DNA of 64,000 nucleotides from JAGVJT01 sp964471225 (GCA_964471225.1 CAYYEZ010000033.1:1-64000); one strand, 5' to 3'. Counted from the stretch's first letter, positions 33,906-43,756 are shown. Numbers and translations: made by a program. Notes: generated by a model not told the origin, from the letters alone.

Positions 33906-34484
33906 ATGACGCTCGATACAACATTAAAATTGCCCTCTTATGAGAGCTTTTCCCAAGCCATTTCTAGCTTAGATTTACCAATCTCAAGCAGTGGTTTACA
34001 CGGAGTAATGTGTGGCTATTTGTCTACTGGTGCATCAAGAAGTGCCGAAACTTATGTCAGAGCGCTTATGGCACAACAACATGATGACGGTACGCGAACT
34101 GCAGCACGTGCGCTTTTTAATCTGCTCGCCATCACAGAGCAACAAATGACTCAACAACAATATGAGTTTGAGATCTTACTGCCAGATGAGCACCAGCGCC
34201 TTATCGACCGTGCCAAAGCATTCAGTGAGTGGTGTGAAGGTTACTCGCAAGGCGCCATGATGGGAGGCATAGATGAGCATGAGTTTGAAGATGAGGAAAC
34301 CAAAGAAGCATACGAACACATCCTCGAGTTCGCAAATTTAGATTACGAAGCGATCGACGTCTCTCACGATGATGAACGCTCTTTTATGGAGGTTTGTGAG
34401 TATACGCGCATCGCTGTGATGCATATTCATACAGATTTACAACTGAACCCCATTCTTGCAGATGATAATATGGATTCACATTAG
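33906..34484 (+). CDS. ygfB: YgfB/YecA family protein (UPF0149)
   Basis: 192 residues, all helical, with the family features 'SSGLHGVMCGYLSTGASR', 'WCEGYSQGAM' and 'MEVCEYTRIAVMHIH'. Function is poorly known; the Pseudomonas homologue modulates gene expression. It lacks the C-terminal SEC-C zinc motif of YecA. It probably shares a transcript with yajQ. Confidence 0.85.
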   Translation: MTLDTTLKLPSYESFSQAISSLDLPISSSGLHGVMCGYLSTGASRSAETYVRALMAQQHDDGTRTAARALFNLLAITEQQMTQQQYEFEILLPDEHQRLIDRAKAFSEWCEGYSQGAMMGGIDEHEFEDEETKEAYEHILEFANLDYEAIDVSHDDERSFMEVCEYTRIAVMHIHTDLQLNPILADDNMDSH

Positions 34485-34558
34485 AGATGAAGCACCATCT
34501 TGTGAGGAAGCACCGTATCGATTAATATCATAGGATGAATACTCGATGAGTTTCCTCG

Positions 34559-35515
34559 ATGATCACCTACCTCACAGCCGACTCCAAACAACCTCAGCTT
34601 CTTACGTCGAAGAATGCCGAAATGCTCGCCCAGGCTGTTTGGATAGATTTATATTCTCCCACAGAGGAAGAGCAAACACTCTTTAAGGCGCATATCTCTA
34701 TCGAGATCCCGACACAAGAAGCGATGGACTCTATTGAGTTATCGAGTCGCCTTTATCGTCTTGCTGAGCGTTCATATATGACAGCGATGGTCATTGCGAA
34801 CTCTAGCTCAGAAGATCCAAAACTCGAGCCTATCACTTATATCTTCACACCATCACAACTCTTTACCATTCGTTATATTCATCCGAAATCATTCGATTTA
34901 TTCCTAAGTCATATTAAATTACTCGAAACCATCAATCCCACCTCCTTACTCATTACATTAATTGATACTGCAATTGATAGACTTGCTGATATTTTAGAGC
35001 TTGTAGGAAACCAACTGGATGAGTACTCTAAAATTGTTTTTCATAATCCAGGCACGCACAAACTCAATTACCAACAACTCTTCAGACAAATTGGCGCCGC
35101 GGGAGATTTGGATACCAAAGTACGTGAAAGTATTGTCACCTTTAACCGTTTAATCACCTTTTTTCAACAAACGCCGAACGCACCTCTTGCGCCAGAAAAT
35201 CAGGGGCGCCTTATGACTTTTAACAAAGATATCGCAGCGTTAAGCGAGCACTCCACCTTTTTATCGACTAAAATCAATCTGCTGCTTGATGCAACATTAG
35301 GCATGGTTAATATTGAACAAAACAATATTATTAAACTTTTTTCAGTCGCAGCGGTAATTTTCTTACCTCCGACACTGATTGCAAGTATTTATGGCATGAA
35401 CTTTCGTATCATGCCAGAACTCTTATGGAGATACGGTTACGCCTTTGCACTCGGATTAATGGGCGTTGCCGCATGGTTGCCTTATAAATATTTTAAATTC
35501 AAGAAATGGCTGTAA
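34559..35515 (+). CDS. corA: CorA-family magnesium/divalent-cation channel
   Basis: 318 residues. A long cytoplasmic domain is followed by two C-terminal transmembrane helices (about 265-310), with the signature Gly-Met-Asn in 'SIYGMNFRIMPELLW' in the loop between them, and a basic end 'KYFKFKKWL'. It forms a pentameric Mg2+ channel. The first residues, 'MITYLTADSKQPQLL', match CorA. Its end overlaps the convergent acs by 17 bp. Confidence 0.92.
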   Translation: MITYLTADSKQPQLLTSKNAEMLAQAVWIDLYSPTEEEQTLFKAHISIEIPTQEAMDSIELSSRLYRLAERSYMTAMVIANSSSEDPKLEPITYIFTPSQLFTIRYIHPKSFDLFLSHIKLLETINPTSLLITLIDTAIDRLADILELVGNQLDEYSKIVFHNPGTHKLNYQQLFRQIGAAGDLDTKVRESIVTFNRLITFFQQTPNAPLAPENQGRLMTFNKDIAALSEHSTFLSTKINLLLDATLGMVNIEQNNIIKLFSVAAVIFLPPTLIASIYGMNFRIMPELLWRYGYAFALGLMGVAAWLPYKYFKFKKWL

Positions 35516-37394
35516 GGCCCACTTCTTGGATTAATATATCTACCACCGAAGCCTCCGCTAAGGTTGAGATATCACCTAATGAATTGAGCTCACCACAAAC
35601 TATTTTTCGCAATAGCCGACGCATGATTTTTCCGGAGCGCGTTTTGGGTAATTGTGGCGCCCAATAAATTTGCTCTATTGTCGCAACAGGACCAATCACC
35701 GTTCGAACATGTTGAATCAGTGTCTGTTTTAAATTATCGCTTGGACCCACATCTGCTTTGAGTGTCACAAAAGCCACCACGCTCTCGCCTTTAATTGGAT
35801 CAGGCTTACCAATCACCGCAGCTTCAGAGACAGCAGGATAAGCCACCAGCGCACTCTCTAACTCTTCAGAGCCTAATCGATGCCCAGAAACTTTAATCAC
35901 ATCATCGTTACGTCCTGTAATCCATAACTGACCCTCTTCATCTCGATAAGCACCATCACCGGTATAATAACATCCAGGGACAACACTTAAGTAAGAAGAA
36001 ACAAAACGTGCGTGGTCTTTGTAAATTGTCTGCATCATGCCAGGCCAAGGTCGCTCGATCACCAATTGTCCCGAGACATGATTGCCGGTCAGTCGCACGC
36101 CCTCATCATCAACAAGATTAGGCACAATACCGAAATAAGGCACGCCGGCGGCCCCTGGAACTAAAGCTGTAGCATGAGGAAATGCAGACATTAAAATTCC
36201 ACCTGTTTCAGTTTGCCACCAAGTATTGACAATCGGGCAGCGCCCCTCCCCGACAACCTCATAGTACCATCGCCACACTTCAGGATTGATAGGCTCGCCA
36301 ACACTCCCCAAAAGACGTAGGCTTTGTCTTGAAGTTTTCTCCACTAAGTCATCCCCTTCACGGCGAATAGCACGCAACGCAGTGGGGGCCGTATAAAAAA
36401 TCGTAACATGATGTTTATCTATCACCTCCCAATAACGTGCATAAGTTGGGTAATTTGGCACACCTTCAAACAAAAGTGTGGTCGCACCATTAAGAAGTGG
36501 GCCATAAACGCAATAAGAGTGCCCAGTGATCCAACCAATATCCGCAGTACACCAAAAAATATCGTCGTCGTGATAATCAAAGTAGTCGTGAAAAGTCGCT
36601 GCAACATAGACTAAGTAACCCGCCGTGGCGTGCACCACGCCTTTAGGCTGGCCAGTCGATCCTGAGGTATACAAAATAAATAATGGATCATCAGCATCCA
36701 TCGGCTCACAAGGGCACGCCACCGAAGCTTGAGCCATTGCGAGATGATACCAAACATCTCTTTGAGCGTGCCATACCACCTGCCCTTCTCCGTGCTTGAT
36801 CACAATAACAGTCTTGACTTCAGGACAGGACAAAAGGGCTTGATCAACTTGATCTTTTAAAGCAATACGTTTCTCTCCACGATGAGTTTCATCTGCAGTA
36901 ATAACCAGACAACACGCTGCATCTAGCATTCTCATTTTTAAAGCATCATGCGAAAAACCAGCAAAAACAACAGAATGCACGACACCAAGACGTGCACAGG
37001 CAAGCATCGCGATTACAGCCTCAGGGATCATGGGCAAATAAATACAAACCCTATCGCCTTTTTTAAGACCGTAACGCTTTAAAACATTAGCAAATCTCGA
37101 AACTTCCTCGTATAGCATGCGATAAGTCAAAACACGATGCTCACTCGCATCATTACCTTCCCAAATCAAAGCAACTTTATCCGCGCCCAAAGGTAAATGC
37201 CTATCTAAGCAGTTATAGCAAGCATTAAGCGAGGCCCCCTTAAACCAAGAGATATCATGCGTTTCAAAACTACCCTCAAGCACTCGATCCCAAGGTTTAA
37301 ACCACGAAATATATTGCTCGGCTTGAGCTGACCAAAATGTTTCATTGTGTTCAAGGGAAGAGTGATACATCGTTTGGTAAGTGCTAGCATCCAT
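35499..37394 (-). CDS. acs: Acetyl-CoA synthetase
   Basis: 631 residues, slightly short of E. coli Acs (652). AMP-forming: phosphate loop 'LFILYTSGSTGQPKGVVHAT', 'TADIGWITGHSYCVYGPLLN', 'WWQTETGGILMS', 'YYTGDGAYRDEEG', 'ITGRNDDVIKVSGHRLG' and the catalytic lysine in 'LPKTRSGKIMRRLLR', the site acetylated in Acs. It activates acetate to acetyl-CoA. Propionyl-CoA synthetase is similar, but the tryptophan before QTETGG fits acetate. Confidence 0.93.
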   Translation of the reverse strand: MDASTYQTMYHSSLEHNETFWSAQAEQYISWFKPWDRVLEGSFETHDISWFKGASLNACYNCLDRHLPLGADKVALIWEGNDASEHRVLTYRMLYEEVSRFANVLKRYGLKKGDRVCIYLPMIPEAVIAMLACARLGVVHSVVFAGFSHDALKMRMLDAACCLVITADETHRGEKRIALKDQVDQALLSCPEVKTVIVIKHGEGQVVWHAQRDVWYHLAMAQASVACPCEPMDADDPLFILYTSGSTGQPKGVVHATAGYLVYVAATFHDYFDYHDDDIFWCTADIGWITGHSYCVYGPLLNGATTLLFEGVPNYPTYARYWEVIDKHHVTIFYTAPTALRAIRREGDDLVEKTSRQSLRLLGSVGEPINPEVWRWYYEVVGEGRCPIVNTWWQTETGGILMSAFPHATALVPGAAGVPYFGIVPNLVDDEGVRLTGNHVSGQLVIERPWPGMMQTIYKDHARFVSSYLSVVPGCYYTGDGAYRDEEGQLWITGRNDDVIKVSGHRLGSEELESALVAYPAVSEAAVIGKPDPIKGESVVAFVTLKADVGPSDNLKQTLIQHVRTVIGPVATIEQIYWAPQLPKTRSGKIMRRLLRKIVCGELNSLGDISTLAEASVVDILIQEVGLTAIS

Positions 37395-37431
37395 CGATTT
37401 TAATCCTTTTTAAATTTATTCAAAACATCCT

Positions 37432-37460
37432 TTGACTATATATCCAAGAAACTTCAAAAT
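37432..37460 (+). promoter_or_regulatory. Possible promoter of rdgB-dsbD
   Basis: TTGACT (37432-37437), a 17-bp spacer and CAAAAT (37455-37460) lie about 37 bases before the rdgB start, in the gap between the divergent acs and rdgB genes. Confidence 0.35.
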
Positions 37461-37496
37461 GCTACTTTTATAACCTCTTGGAATATCGTTTATCGC

Positions 37497-38096
37497 ATGA
37501 AAACTCTACTTCTCGCTACACATAATTCCGGAAAAATAAAAGAATTAAAAGCCTTACTTTCTCCTTTGCAGTGTGTTTCACAAGAAGAGCTTCATATCTC
37601 AAGCATCGAAGAAACAGGTGTGACCTTTATAGAAAACGCGCTCTTAAAAGCACGTCATGCAAGCCGAATGAGTCATCTTCCAAGCCTTTCAGATGACTCA
37701 GGACTCGTTGTGCCAGCACTTTTAGGAAAGCCGGGAATACATTCGGCTCGCTTTGCAGCACCTGATGCCACAAGCGCACAGAATATTGAAGCCTTACTCG
37801 CCGCAATGGCACACCTGGATGAAGTTGATCGTCGTGCATATTTTTACTGTGTTTTGGTGTTGCTTCAACATGAAAACGATCCGACACCACTCATAGCCAC
37901 AGGTCTCTGGCATGGGCGTATTCAACATACATGCCAAGGTTCACAGGGATTTGGTTATGATCCAATTTTTTATCTAGATACCCATCATTGCACAGCAGCA
38001 GAATTACCGATTGATATCAAAAATCAGATCAGCCATCGCGCTCAGGCATTCCATAGTCTGAAATCACAACTCCTTACCAATGAGTCAATACAATGA
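37497..38096 (+). CDS. rdgB: dITP/XTP pyrophosphatase RdgB
   Basis: 199 residues of the HAM1 family: 'LLATHNSGKIKELKALL' at the start, 'SDDSGLVVPALLGKPGIHSA' with catalytic acids, and 'GFGYDPIFYLD' and 'SHRAQAF' near the end. It hydrolyses non-canonical purine NTPs to avoid mutation. It is coupled to dsbD (ATGA overlap). Confidence 0.94.
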   Translation: MKTLLLATHNSGKIKELKALLSPLQCVSQEELHISSIEETGVTFIENALLKARHASRMSHLPSLSDDSGLVVPALLGKPGIHSARFAAPDATSAQNIEALLAAMAHLDEVDRRAYFYCVLVLLQHENDPTPLIATGLWHGRIQHTCQGSQGFGYDPIFYLDTHHCTAAELPIDIKNQISHRAQAFHSLKSQLLTNESIQ

Positions 38097-39844
38097 AATC
38101 ACTTCTTTTGTTTTTGAGCGTCATATTTTGTCAAATAGCAATCGCAGATAACGCTCCGCCGACGGCAGAAACTGTTTTTCAATTTGAGGCCAAACGCTAT
38201 GATCCCAATACACTGATTTTACATTGGCATATCAAGCCTGGATTTTTTTTATATCAAAAAAGCATTCGACTCATCGAGCCTTTGAGCACAGAGCGCTTTG
38301 CTGAAATTGCACCTATTCACTTACCTGATGCTATCATCAAAAAAGACAGTAAAGGACGCACCTTTGACGTCTACCGAGACAAACTCGTGCTACCTGTGAA
38401 TGTATTAGGTTTGCACGCAGGTGAAACACTTATCCATGTTGCTTTTCAAGGTTGTGCTGATGATGGCTACTGTTACCCACCGAAAACACTTGGTCTCCAG
38501 CTTACCTTTGATACCCATTTATCACTCATAAAAGTCACGTTAGAACCGATATCACCACCCACCACCACCGAAAAATCATTAAGCGATTTGCTAAAAAATC
38601 CATTTGAAACACAGTTTGCAGTGACACTTCTCATTTTTTATCTTTTGGGCTTGCTACTCTCATTTACACCCTGTGTACTCCCTATGATTCCAGTACTTTC
38701 CAGTATCATTGTTGGGCGCGGCGAGAAGTTATCCACTCCACACGCTTTTGGCTTGTCGCTCACTTATGTGTTAAGTATGTCTGTCACTTATGCTATCGTC
38801 GGCGCTACCATTACCTTGGTGGGGAAAAATATACAAGTGATGCTACAAGCACCGCTTGCTATTGGTCTTTTAAGCGCTTTTTTTGTGTTTTTAGCACTTT
38901 CGATGTTTGACTTATTCGAGCTTAAATTACCGACAGCTTGGCAATCAAAACTTGCCGAAATCAATTATCGTCAAGCACAAGGGCATTACATCAATGCATT
39001 AGTGATGGGGTGCTTGTCCACATTAATTTTATCGCCTTGTGTTACAGCGCCTTTAATTGGTGCGCTAAGCTACATTGCAGAAACAGGACGATTATTTCTC
39101 GGTATGAGTGCTTTATTTATGTTAGGCCTTGGTATGGGTACCCCCCTTCTTCTGATTGGCACCTCTCTCGGACGCCTACTGCCAAAAAAAGGCGCGTGGA
39201 TGAACCAAGTCAAGGGTTTATTTGGTTTAATTCTGATTGGTGTTGCCATTGATTTATTGAGCCGGATTGCCTCACCCATGATAACCATGCTTTTGTGGTC
39301 AGCGTTATTTCTTTTTTCTGGCCTGTATTTTGGTGCATTCAAATCCGCTAAAACAAATCTTTCAAAGCTCAGACAAGTATTCGCCTTAATTTTTCTTGTA
39401 TATGGCGTGTTAATTTTAATTGGCGCAAGTCAAGGACACACTTCACCATGGAAGCCACTGTCAGCACCAACAGAAAAACACACCATCACAACCGTCCGTT
39501 CTCTGGAAGACCTCCATCCATTGCTTGCACAAGCCAAGGCACAAAGCAAACCCGTACTCATTGATTTTTATGCCGACTGGTGTCGCTCTTGTAAAATCAT
39601 TGAGGAAGAGTTACAAACAGATAAAAAAATTCAAGCAACCCTGTCTTCTTTTCAAGTGATTCGTGCTGATATCACTGAAAATACGCCTGAAACACAGGCA
39701 TTAAGCGCTTATTATCAAGTGATTGCGCCACCTACTTTTATCTTTATTTCAAAAGAAGGCAGAGAATTAAAAACATTGATGCATGCTGGGGAAATCAACA
39801 TTTCAGCACTGGATGCCTTACTACAGCAAACATTGGACGAGTAA
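38093..39844 (+). CDS. dsbD: Thiol:disulfide interchange protein DsbD
   Basis: 583 residues: signal peptide (cleaved about 'IAIADN'), periplasmic alpha domain with Cys pair in 'GCADDGYCYPP', an eight-helix membrane domain with Cys in 'FTPCVLPMIPV' and 'LSPCVTAPLIG', and a periplasmic thioredoxin-like gamma domain 'FYADWCRSCKIIEEEL'. It passes electrons from cytoplasmic thioredoxin to DsbC, DsbG and CcmG. All six redox cysteines are present. Confidence 0.94.
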   Translation: MKSLLLFLSVIFCQIAIADNAPPTAETVFQFEAKRYDPNTLILHWHIKPGFFLYQKSIRLIEPLSTERFAEIAPIHLPDAIIKKDSKGRTFDVYRDKLVLPVNVLGLHAGETLIHVAFQGCADDGYCYPPKTLGLQLTFDTHLSLIKVTLEPISPPTTTEKSLSDLLKNPFETQFAVTLLIFYLLGLLLSFTPCVLPMIPVLSSIIVGRGEKLSTPHAFGLSLTYVLSMSVTYAIVGATITLVGKNIQVMLQAPLAIGLLSAFFVFLALSMFDLFELKLPTAWQSKLAEINYRQAQGHYINALVMGCLSTLILSPCVTAPLIGALSYIAETGRLFLGMSALFMLGLGMGTPLLLIGTSLGRLLPKKGAWMNQVKGLFGLILIGVAIDLLSRIASPMITMLLWSALFLFSGLYFGAFKSAKTNLSKLRQVFALIFLVYGVLILIGASQGHTSPWKPLSAPTEKHTITTVRSLEDLHPLLAQAKAQSKPVLIDFYADWCRSCKIIEEELQTDKKIQATLSSFQVIRADITENTPETQALSAYYQVIAPPTFIFISKEGRELKTLMHAGEINISALDALLQQTLDE

Positions 39845-40702
39845 ATGAATCAACCTTTTAAATCGAAAGTTATTTTTATCACAGGCTGCTCGACAGGAAT
39901 CGGGCTCGATGCCGCACAAAAACTCACTATACGCGGTCACCGTGTCATTGCTTCCTGTCGTAAAGAAGTGGATGTTGAGCGTATTACGGCACTCGGACTT
40001 GAAACAATTTTAATGGATGTTTCAGACTCAACCTCCATTCGACGGGGCTTTGATCTCTTACTACAAAAAACAGAAGGTAAACTCGATGTACTGATCAACA
40101 ATGCAGGTTACGGACAAGTAGGCGCATTAGAAGACCTCTCTTCGTCTTTATTGCGACGTCAATTCGAAACCAATGTGTTTGGCTTAATGGAGCTCACACG
40201 TCTTGCTATTCCAATCATGCGTCATCAAGGACAAGGTCGCATTATCAATATCAGCTCTATTTTAGGATTCATTAGTATGCCATTTCGTGGCGCCTACAAC
40301 GCATCAAAATACGCAGTGGAAGGACTTTCTGACACTCTACGGCTCGAGCTCAAAACGGCAAATATTGATGTCATTTGCATTCAACCAGGGCCTATTGAAA
40401 GTCAATTTCGAGAAAATGCCAGAAATCACTCTTTGAAAGAGATCGACACAGAGCATAGCGCATTTAAGCAACATTACGAGGCGATGCTCGAAGAGTATGA
40501 AAAAGAAAAAACAGCCAATCCACCTTTTACGAAACCAGCCACAGCAGTCACTCAAAAATTAATCCACGCCATTGAGTCTGAAAAACCACATGCAAAATAT
40601 CCAGTGACGCTACCAGCATACGGTTTTATGATATTAAAACGCTTTCTACCAACAAAAGCGCTTGATGCCATCATTCGATTTATGTTTCGAAAGCAAGTCT
40701 AA
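39845..40702 (+). CDS. Short-chain dehydrogenase/reductase
   Basis: 285 residues, classical SDR: cofactor loop 'ITGCSTGIGLDAAQKL' (about residues 12-27), 'INNAGYGQVG', catalytic Ser in 'NISSILGF' and Tyr-x-x-x-Lys in 'AYNASKYAVEG'. An Arg after the Gly loop ('SCRK') suggests NADP(H). Substrate unknown; a C-terminal extension with hydrophobic residues ('PAYGFMILKRFLPTKALDAI') recalls lipid-acting SDRs. It starts immediately after the dsbD stop. Confidence 0.88.
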   Translation: MNQPFKSKVIFITGCSTGIGLDAAQKLTIRGHRVIASCRKEVDVERITALGLETILMDVSDSTSIRRGFDLLLQKTEGKLDVLINNAGYGQVGALEDLSSSLLRRQFETNVFGLMELTRLAIPIMRHQGQGRIINISSILGFISMPFRGAYNASKYAVEGLSDTLRLELKTANIDVICIQPGPIESQFRENARNHSLKEIDTEHSAFKQHYEAMLEEYEKEKTANPPFTKPATAVTQKLIHAIESEKPHAKYPVTLPAYGFMILKRFLPTKALDAIIRFMFRKQV

Positions 40703-40713
40703 GCAACGACAAA

Positions 40714-41193
40714 CTAACCAGGATTATCAATCAAAAAAACAGAAAAAGCAGATGAGCCCAAGCATTGACCGCCACTACAAGATACAACAAAACAACTCGA
40801 ATCAGGACTAAAAATAGGAATAGTCGCTTGGAGAGGGCTTATTTGCATACTATGCACACTTGATGCACTGAGTGAGTTATTACTGATAATATTGTAAATC
40901 GACCCTGCGTCCGCATACGCCGTAGTATTTTGATTAAATGTTGTGCTACCGGATACATTTATTGTGCCCATAGTTATCGAGCAAGAACTATCAGAAAAAA
41001 TCTTTAGTTCTGTCGCCGTTGACTGCGCACTAGGAGATCCAGCACTCGTTATATTAAATGTCGCGGCAACAGTCCCTGCAGTAATTTTTGACGACAGACT
41101 CGAAAAGAGCAGGCCTACATCAGCGAAAACTTGTACTGAAAACACAGAACACACAAGAATGACACTCGATTGAACGTACTGTCTTATTGTCAT
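40714..41193 (-). CDS. Secreted paralog with N-terminal module only
   Basis: 159 residues from ATG 41193, supported by GGAGAG just upstream and the signal peptide that follows ('RQYVQSSVILVCSVFSVQVF' then 'ADVG'). The mature part is the same beta module as in the DUF1566 proteins: 'SSKITAGTVAATFNITSAG', 'ELKIFSDSSCSITMG', then 'SPDSSCFVVSCSGGQCLG' matching the 'CIPVTCTAGPGGQC' Cys pattern. No C-terminal DUF1566 or propeller follows; it ends 'LIDNPG'. The upstream frame is open and in phase, so it may also be made as a fusion (see 41194-41376). Confidence 0.75.
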   Translation of the reverse strand: MTIRQYVQSSVILVCSVFSVQVFADVGLLFSSLSSKITAGTVAATFNITSAGSPSAQSTATELKIFSDSSCSITMGTINVSGSTTFNQNTTAYADAGSIYNIISNNSLSASSVHSMQISPLQATIPIFSPDSSCFVVSCSGGQCLGSSAFSVFLIDNPG

Positions 41194-41376
41194 AACTTTC
41201 TCTCCAATCAATATCAAGATATTGTCCAAAGACCACCAACCCTCAAGATTTCCGCCTGAGCCACTTTGCACATCATCTTTTTCAATCAAAACGAGCGAGG
41301 GAGCGATCCAACTTTTTTTAGAAGACTCGCACCGTTTTTCTGACTCAGCATGAGTCTGTTTATCTATCATCGACAT
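41194..41376 (-). CDS. YxxP-type peptide 2, in frame with secreted paralog
   Basis: From ATG 41376 (AGGA nine bases upstream) the frame gives 61 residues with no stop before the secreted protein's own ATG. Central motif: 'KKSWIAPSLVLIEKDDV', then 'QSGSGGNLEGWW', the same aromatic-x-x-Pro-x-Leu plus Gly-rich tail as peptides 1, 3 and 4. The end, 'SLDNILILIGEKV', carries the ribosome site of the next gene. The stop codon was either lost, making a 220-residue fusion with an internal signal peptide, or translation usually restarts at 41193. A still longer frame to 41568 is not credible because it crosses the relA hairpin. Confidence 0.5.
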
Positions 41377-41451
41377 GATAAAAAGTCCTGAATAAGATAC
41401 CGCATCAACTCGATTTAAAAAGATTATACTAAAATTCAAAACAATGATAGC

Positions 41452-41508
41452 CGTAATATCTCTCATCATCACCCTATTCATAATCGGGTGATGATGAGAG
41501 ATATTACG
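41452..41508. terminator. Perfect 23-bp hairpin downstream of relA
   Basis: Arms 41452-41474 and 41486-41508 are exact reverse complements around an 11-base loop, 32 bases after the relA stop. Such a long perfect stem is probably a transcript end, although no T-run follows on the minus strand. It also lies just before the promoter region of the peptide-2 unit (a TATAAT near 41425 on the minus strand). Confidence 0.6.
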
Positions 41509-41539
41509 ATATAAACTGTACAAAATACAAAAAATAAAT

Positions 41540-43747
41540 TTAAAGCTGACGCCGAGCCTCGAGCACATTAGGTATTTGGCGTAATCGCGTTAACAATCTA
41601 GATAAACTACTCAAACCATCAATCGCAACATTTACGGTAATTTGAGTCATGTTTTCTTGTTTGTTCACATGTGTTTGAAACGCGTAAATATCAGCATGCT
41701 CGTTCGCAAGAAGTGACGTCACATCTCTCAATAAGCCTGTTCTATCAAATGCGCGAATTAAAATATCTACAGCGTAACGATCTTTCGCATCGGTTTCCCA
41801 CGAGACTTGTAAAAATCGCTGCTTTTGACGCTCACTAGCATGTAAAATATTCGAGCAATCCTGGCGGTGAACAGAAACACCACGCCCCACCGTGATATAA
41901 CCAATGATTTTTTCACCCGGTAAAGGTTTACAGCAACGAGCCATATGTGTCAACAATCGCCCAACACCTTCAATACGCAACTGATTGCTCGATGTCGTTG
42001 GCTTTTTAGGTGCTGCCTTAGATATTTTAATCTCACTTGATCCAGTCGACTCCGTAGGTGCTAACCGACTAATAATCTGATTCATTTTAATATCGCCGCG
42101 ACCTAATGCCGCGCGCAAATCATCTAATTGCTTAAATCCAAGCACCGGTAAAATTTCTTGCACGCGTTCGTGCTTAATACCTAAAGTTTTCAACTCGTTG
42201 TCTAAGAGGACTTGACCTTCAGCTTTGTTTTTATCAAAGTCTTGCATCTTAAACCAATGCATCACTTTAGCTTTTGCGCGCGAAGTCTTAAGGTAGTTTA
42301 AATGGGGGTTAATCCAGTCTCGAGAAGGTTTAATATCCTTACCGACTAAGATCTCGATTTTGTCTCCTGTTTTTAAAGGATAAGTCAAAGGGACAATGTG
42401 ACCGTTGACCTTTGCACCTCGACAACGATGCCCCATATCCGTGTGGACGTGATATGCAAAATCAAGTGGCGTCACATCATGAGGAAGATCAAGCACATCA
42501 CCATCGGGTGTAAACACATAAACTCTATCGTCTAAAAACTCCATTTCAACAGCATCACTCGCACCTTGATTTGTTGCCATTTCACGATGCCAAGCCAATA
42601 CTTCGCGTAGCCATGCAATTTTCCGCTCATGCGCTTGCTTTTTACGCACGCCCCCTTCTTTATATTTCCAGTGTGCAGCAACCCCCATCTCAGCTTGCTC
42701 ATGCATTTGAAATGTCCGAATTTGAACCTCAAAAACACGACCTTCGGGTCCAAGTACAGCCGTGTGTAACGATTGATATCCATTGGCTTTCGGATGAGAG
42801 ATGTAATCATCAAACTCAGCCGTGACTTGTTGCCATAAGGTATGAACTAATCCAAGCACCTCATAACATTGCGCTTCTGTTTCGACCAAAATACGCACTG
42901 CGGTTGCGTCGTAAATTTCCTGCAAAGGTACATTTTTACGAACCATTTTGCGATAAATACTATGTATATGTTTTGAGCGACCATACACTGCAAAGTGTGT
43001 CATTCCAAGCTGTTTCAAATGCTCATTTAGACTGCCTACAATCATATCAACATAACTGTCTCGCTCAAGTCGCTTTGCTTTAAGACCTGTTGCAATTTCT
43101 TTGTAATCTTGTGGCTGTAAATAGCGAAATGCTAAATCCTCCATCTCCCACTTAATCGCACCAATCCCCAATCTATTAGCAAGTGGCGCATAAATTTCCA
43201 TGGCTTCATTTGCAATTTGTTTACGCATCGCCTCGGGCATCGGAGCTGAACTTCGCAAAAAGCAAAGACGCTCTGCTAATTTAATCAAAACGACACGAAC
43301 ATCATCCACCATCGCTAACAGCATTTTACGAATATTATCTAAATGATGTTTACTTTGTTGATACTTATTAGGAAGATGCAGGCTAGAAATAGCGCTCATT
43401 TTTTTGACGCCTTTTACCAGGCGCGCAACCGCTAACCCCAATTGCTCTTCGACATCATCTAGCGACAGCTCGGCGTAATGAACGCTCTCAAAAATAATCG
43501 CGGCAGCCAACGTGTCTTGATCAACCTCCAAGTCAGCCAAGACATCAGCCATTGCTAAACCTTGCTGTAGACAAGATTCGCCCGTTTCTGTGGGATGATC
43601 TTGCCCTGCTATCTGGCTCAGCATGCAGGCATTTTTGACCTTTTCCATGTCTTGAAAGTAGCCTTTGCCACTCAATTGTTGTAACCAAAGCGCTACATCT
43701 ATCGTACCGTCAGGTAAAAGTGGCATCCCTTCTTTGACTTTAACCAT
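41540..43747 (-). CDS. relA: (p)ppGpp synthetase RelA
   Basis: 735 residues. The N-terminal hydrolase-like domain is degenerate: the HD metal motif is replaced by 'IIFESVHYAELSLDDV', as in RelA rather than SpoT. Synthetase domain 'YGRSKHIHSIYRKMVRKN' and 'ANGYQSLHTAVLG', then TGS ('VYVFTPDGDVLDLPHDVTPL'), a Cys-rich zinc-finger region ('MARCCKPLPGEKIIGYI') and a C-terminal ACT domain. It makes the alarmone when starved ribosomes hold uncharged tRNA. It follows rlmD by 9 bp, the E. coli order. Confidence 0.95.
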   Translation of the reverse strand: MVKVKEGMPLLPDGTIDVALWLQQLSGKGYFQDMEKVKNACMLSQIAGQDHPTETGESCLQQGLAMADVLADLEVDQDTLAAAIIFESVHYAELSLDDVEEQLGLAVARLVKGVKKMSAISSLHLPNKYQQSKHHLDNIRKMLLAMVDDVRVVLIKLAERLCFLRSSAPMPEAMRKQIANEAMEIYAPLANRLGIGAIKWEMEDLAFRYLQPQDYKEIATGLKAKRLERDSYVDMIVGSLNEHLKQLGMTHFAVYGRSKHIHSIYRKMVRKNVPLQEIYDATAVRILVETEAQCYEVLGLVHTLWQQVTAEFDDYISHPKANGYQSLHTAVLGPEGRVFEVQIRTFQMHEQAEMGVAAHWKYKEGGVRKKQAHERKIAWLREVLAWHREMATNQGASDAVEMEFLDDRVYVFTPDGDVLDLPHDVTPLDFAYHVHTDMGHRCRGAKVNGHIVPLTYPLKTGDKIEILVGKDIKPSRDWINPHLNYLKTSRAKAKVMHWFKMQDFDKNKAEGQVLLDNELKTLGIKHERVQEILPVLGFKQLDDLRAALGRGDIKMNQIISRLAPTESTGSSEIKISKAAPKKPTTSSNQLRIEGVGRLLTHMARCCKPLPGEKIIGYITVGRGVSVHRQDCSNILHASERQKQRFLQVSWETDAKDRYAVDILIRAFDRTGLLRDVTSLLANEHADIYAFQTHVNKQENMTQITVNVAIDGLSSLSRLLTRLRQIPNVLEARRQL

Positions 43748-43756
43748 ATCAACCTT

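Noticed and set aside
41377..41568. Extended start of the secreted paralog gene at 41568
   Set aside because: The extension crosses the perfect hairpin behind relA and overlaps the relA end; it has no ribosome site or protein-like composition.
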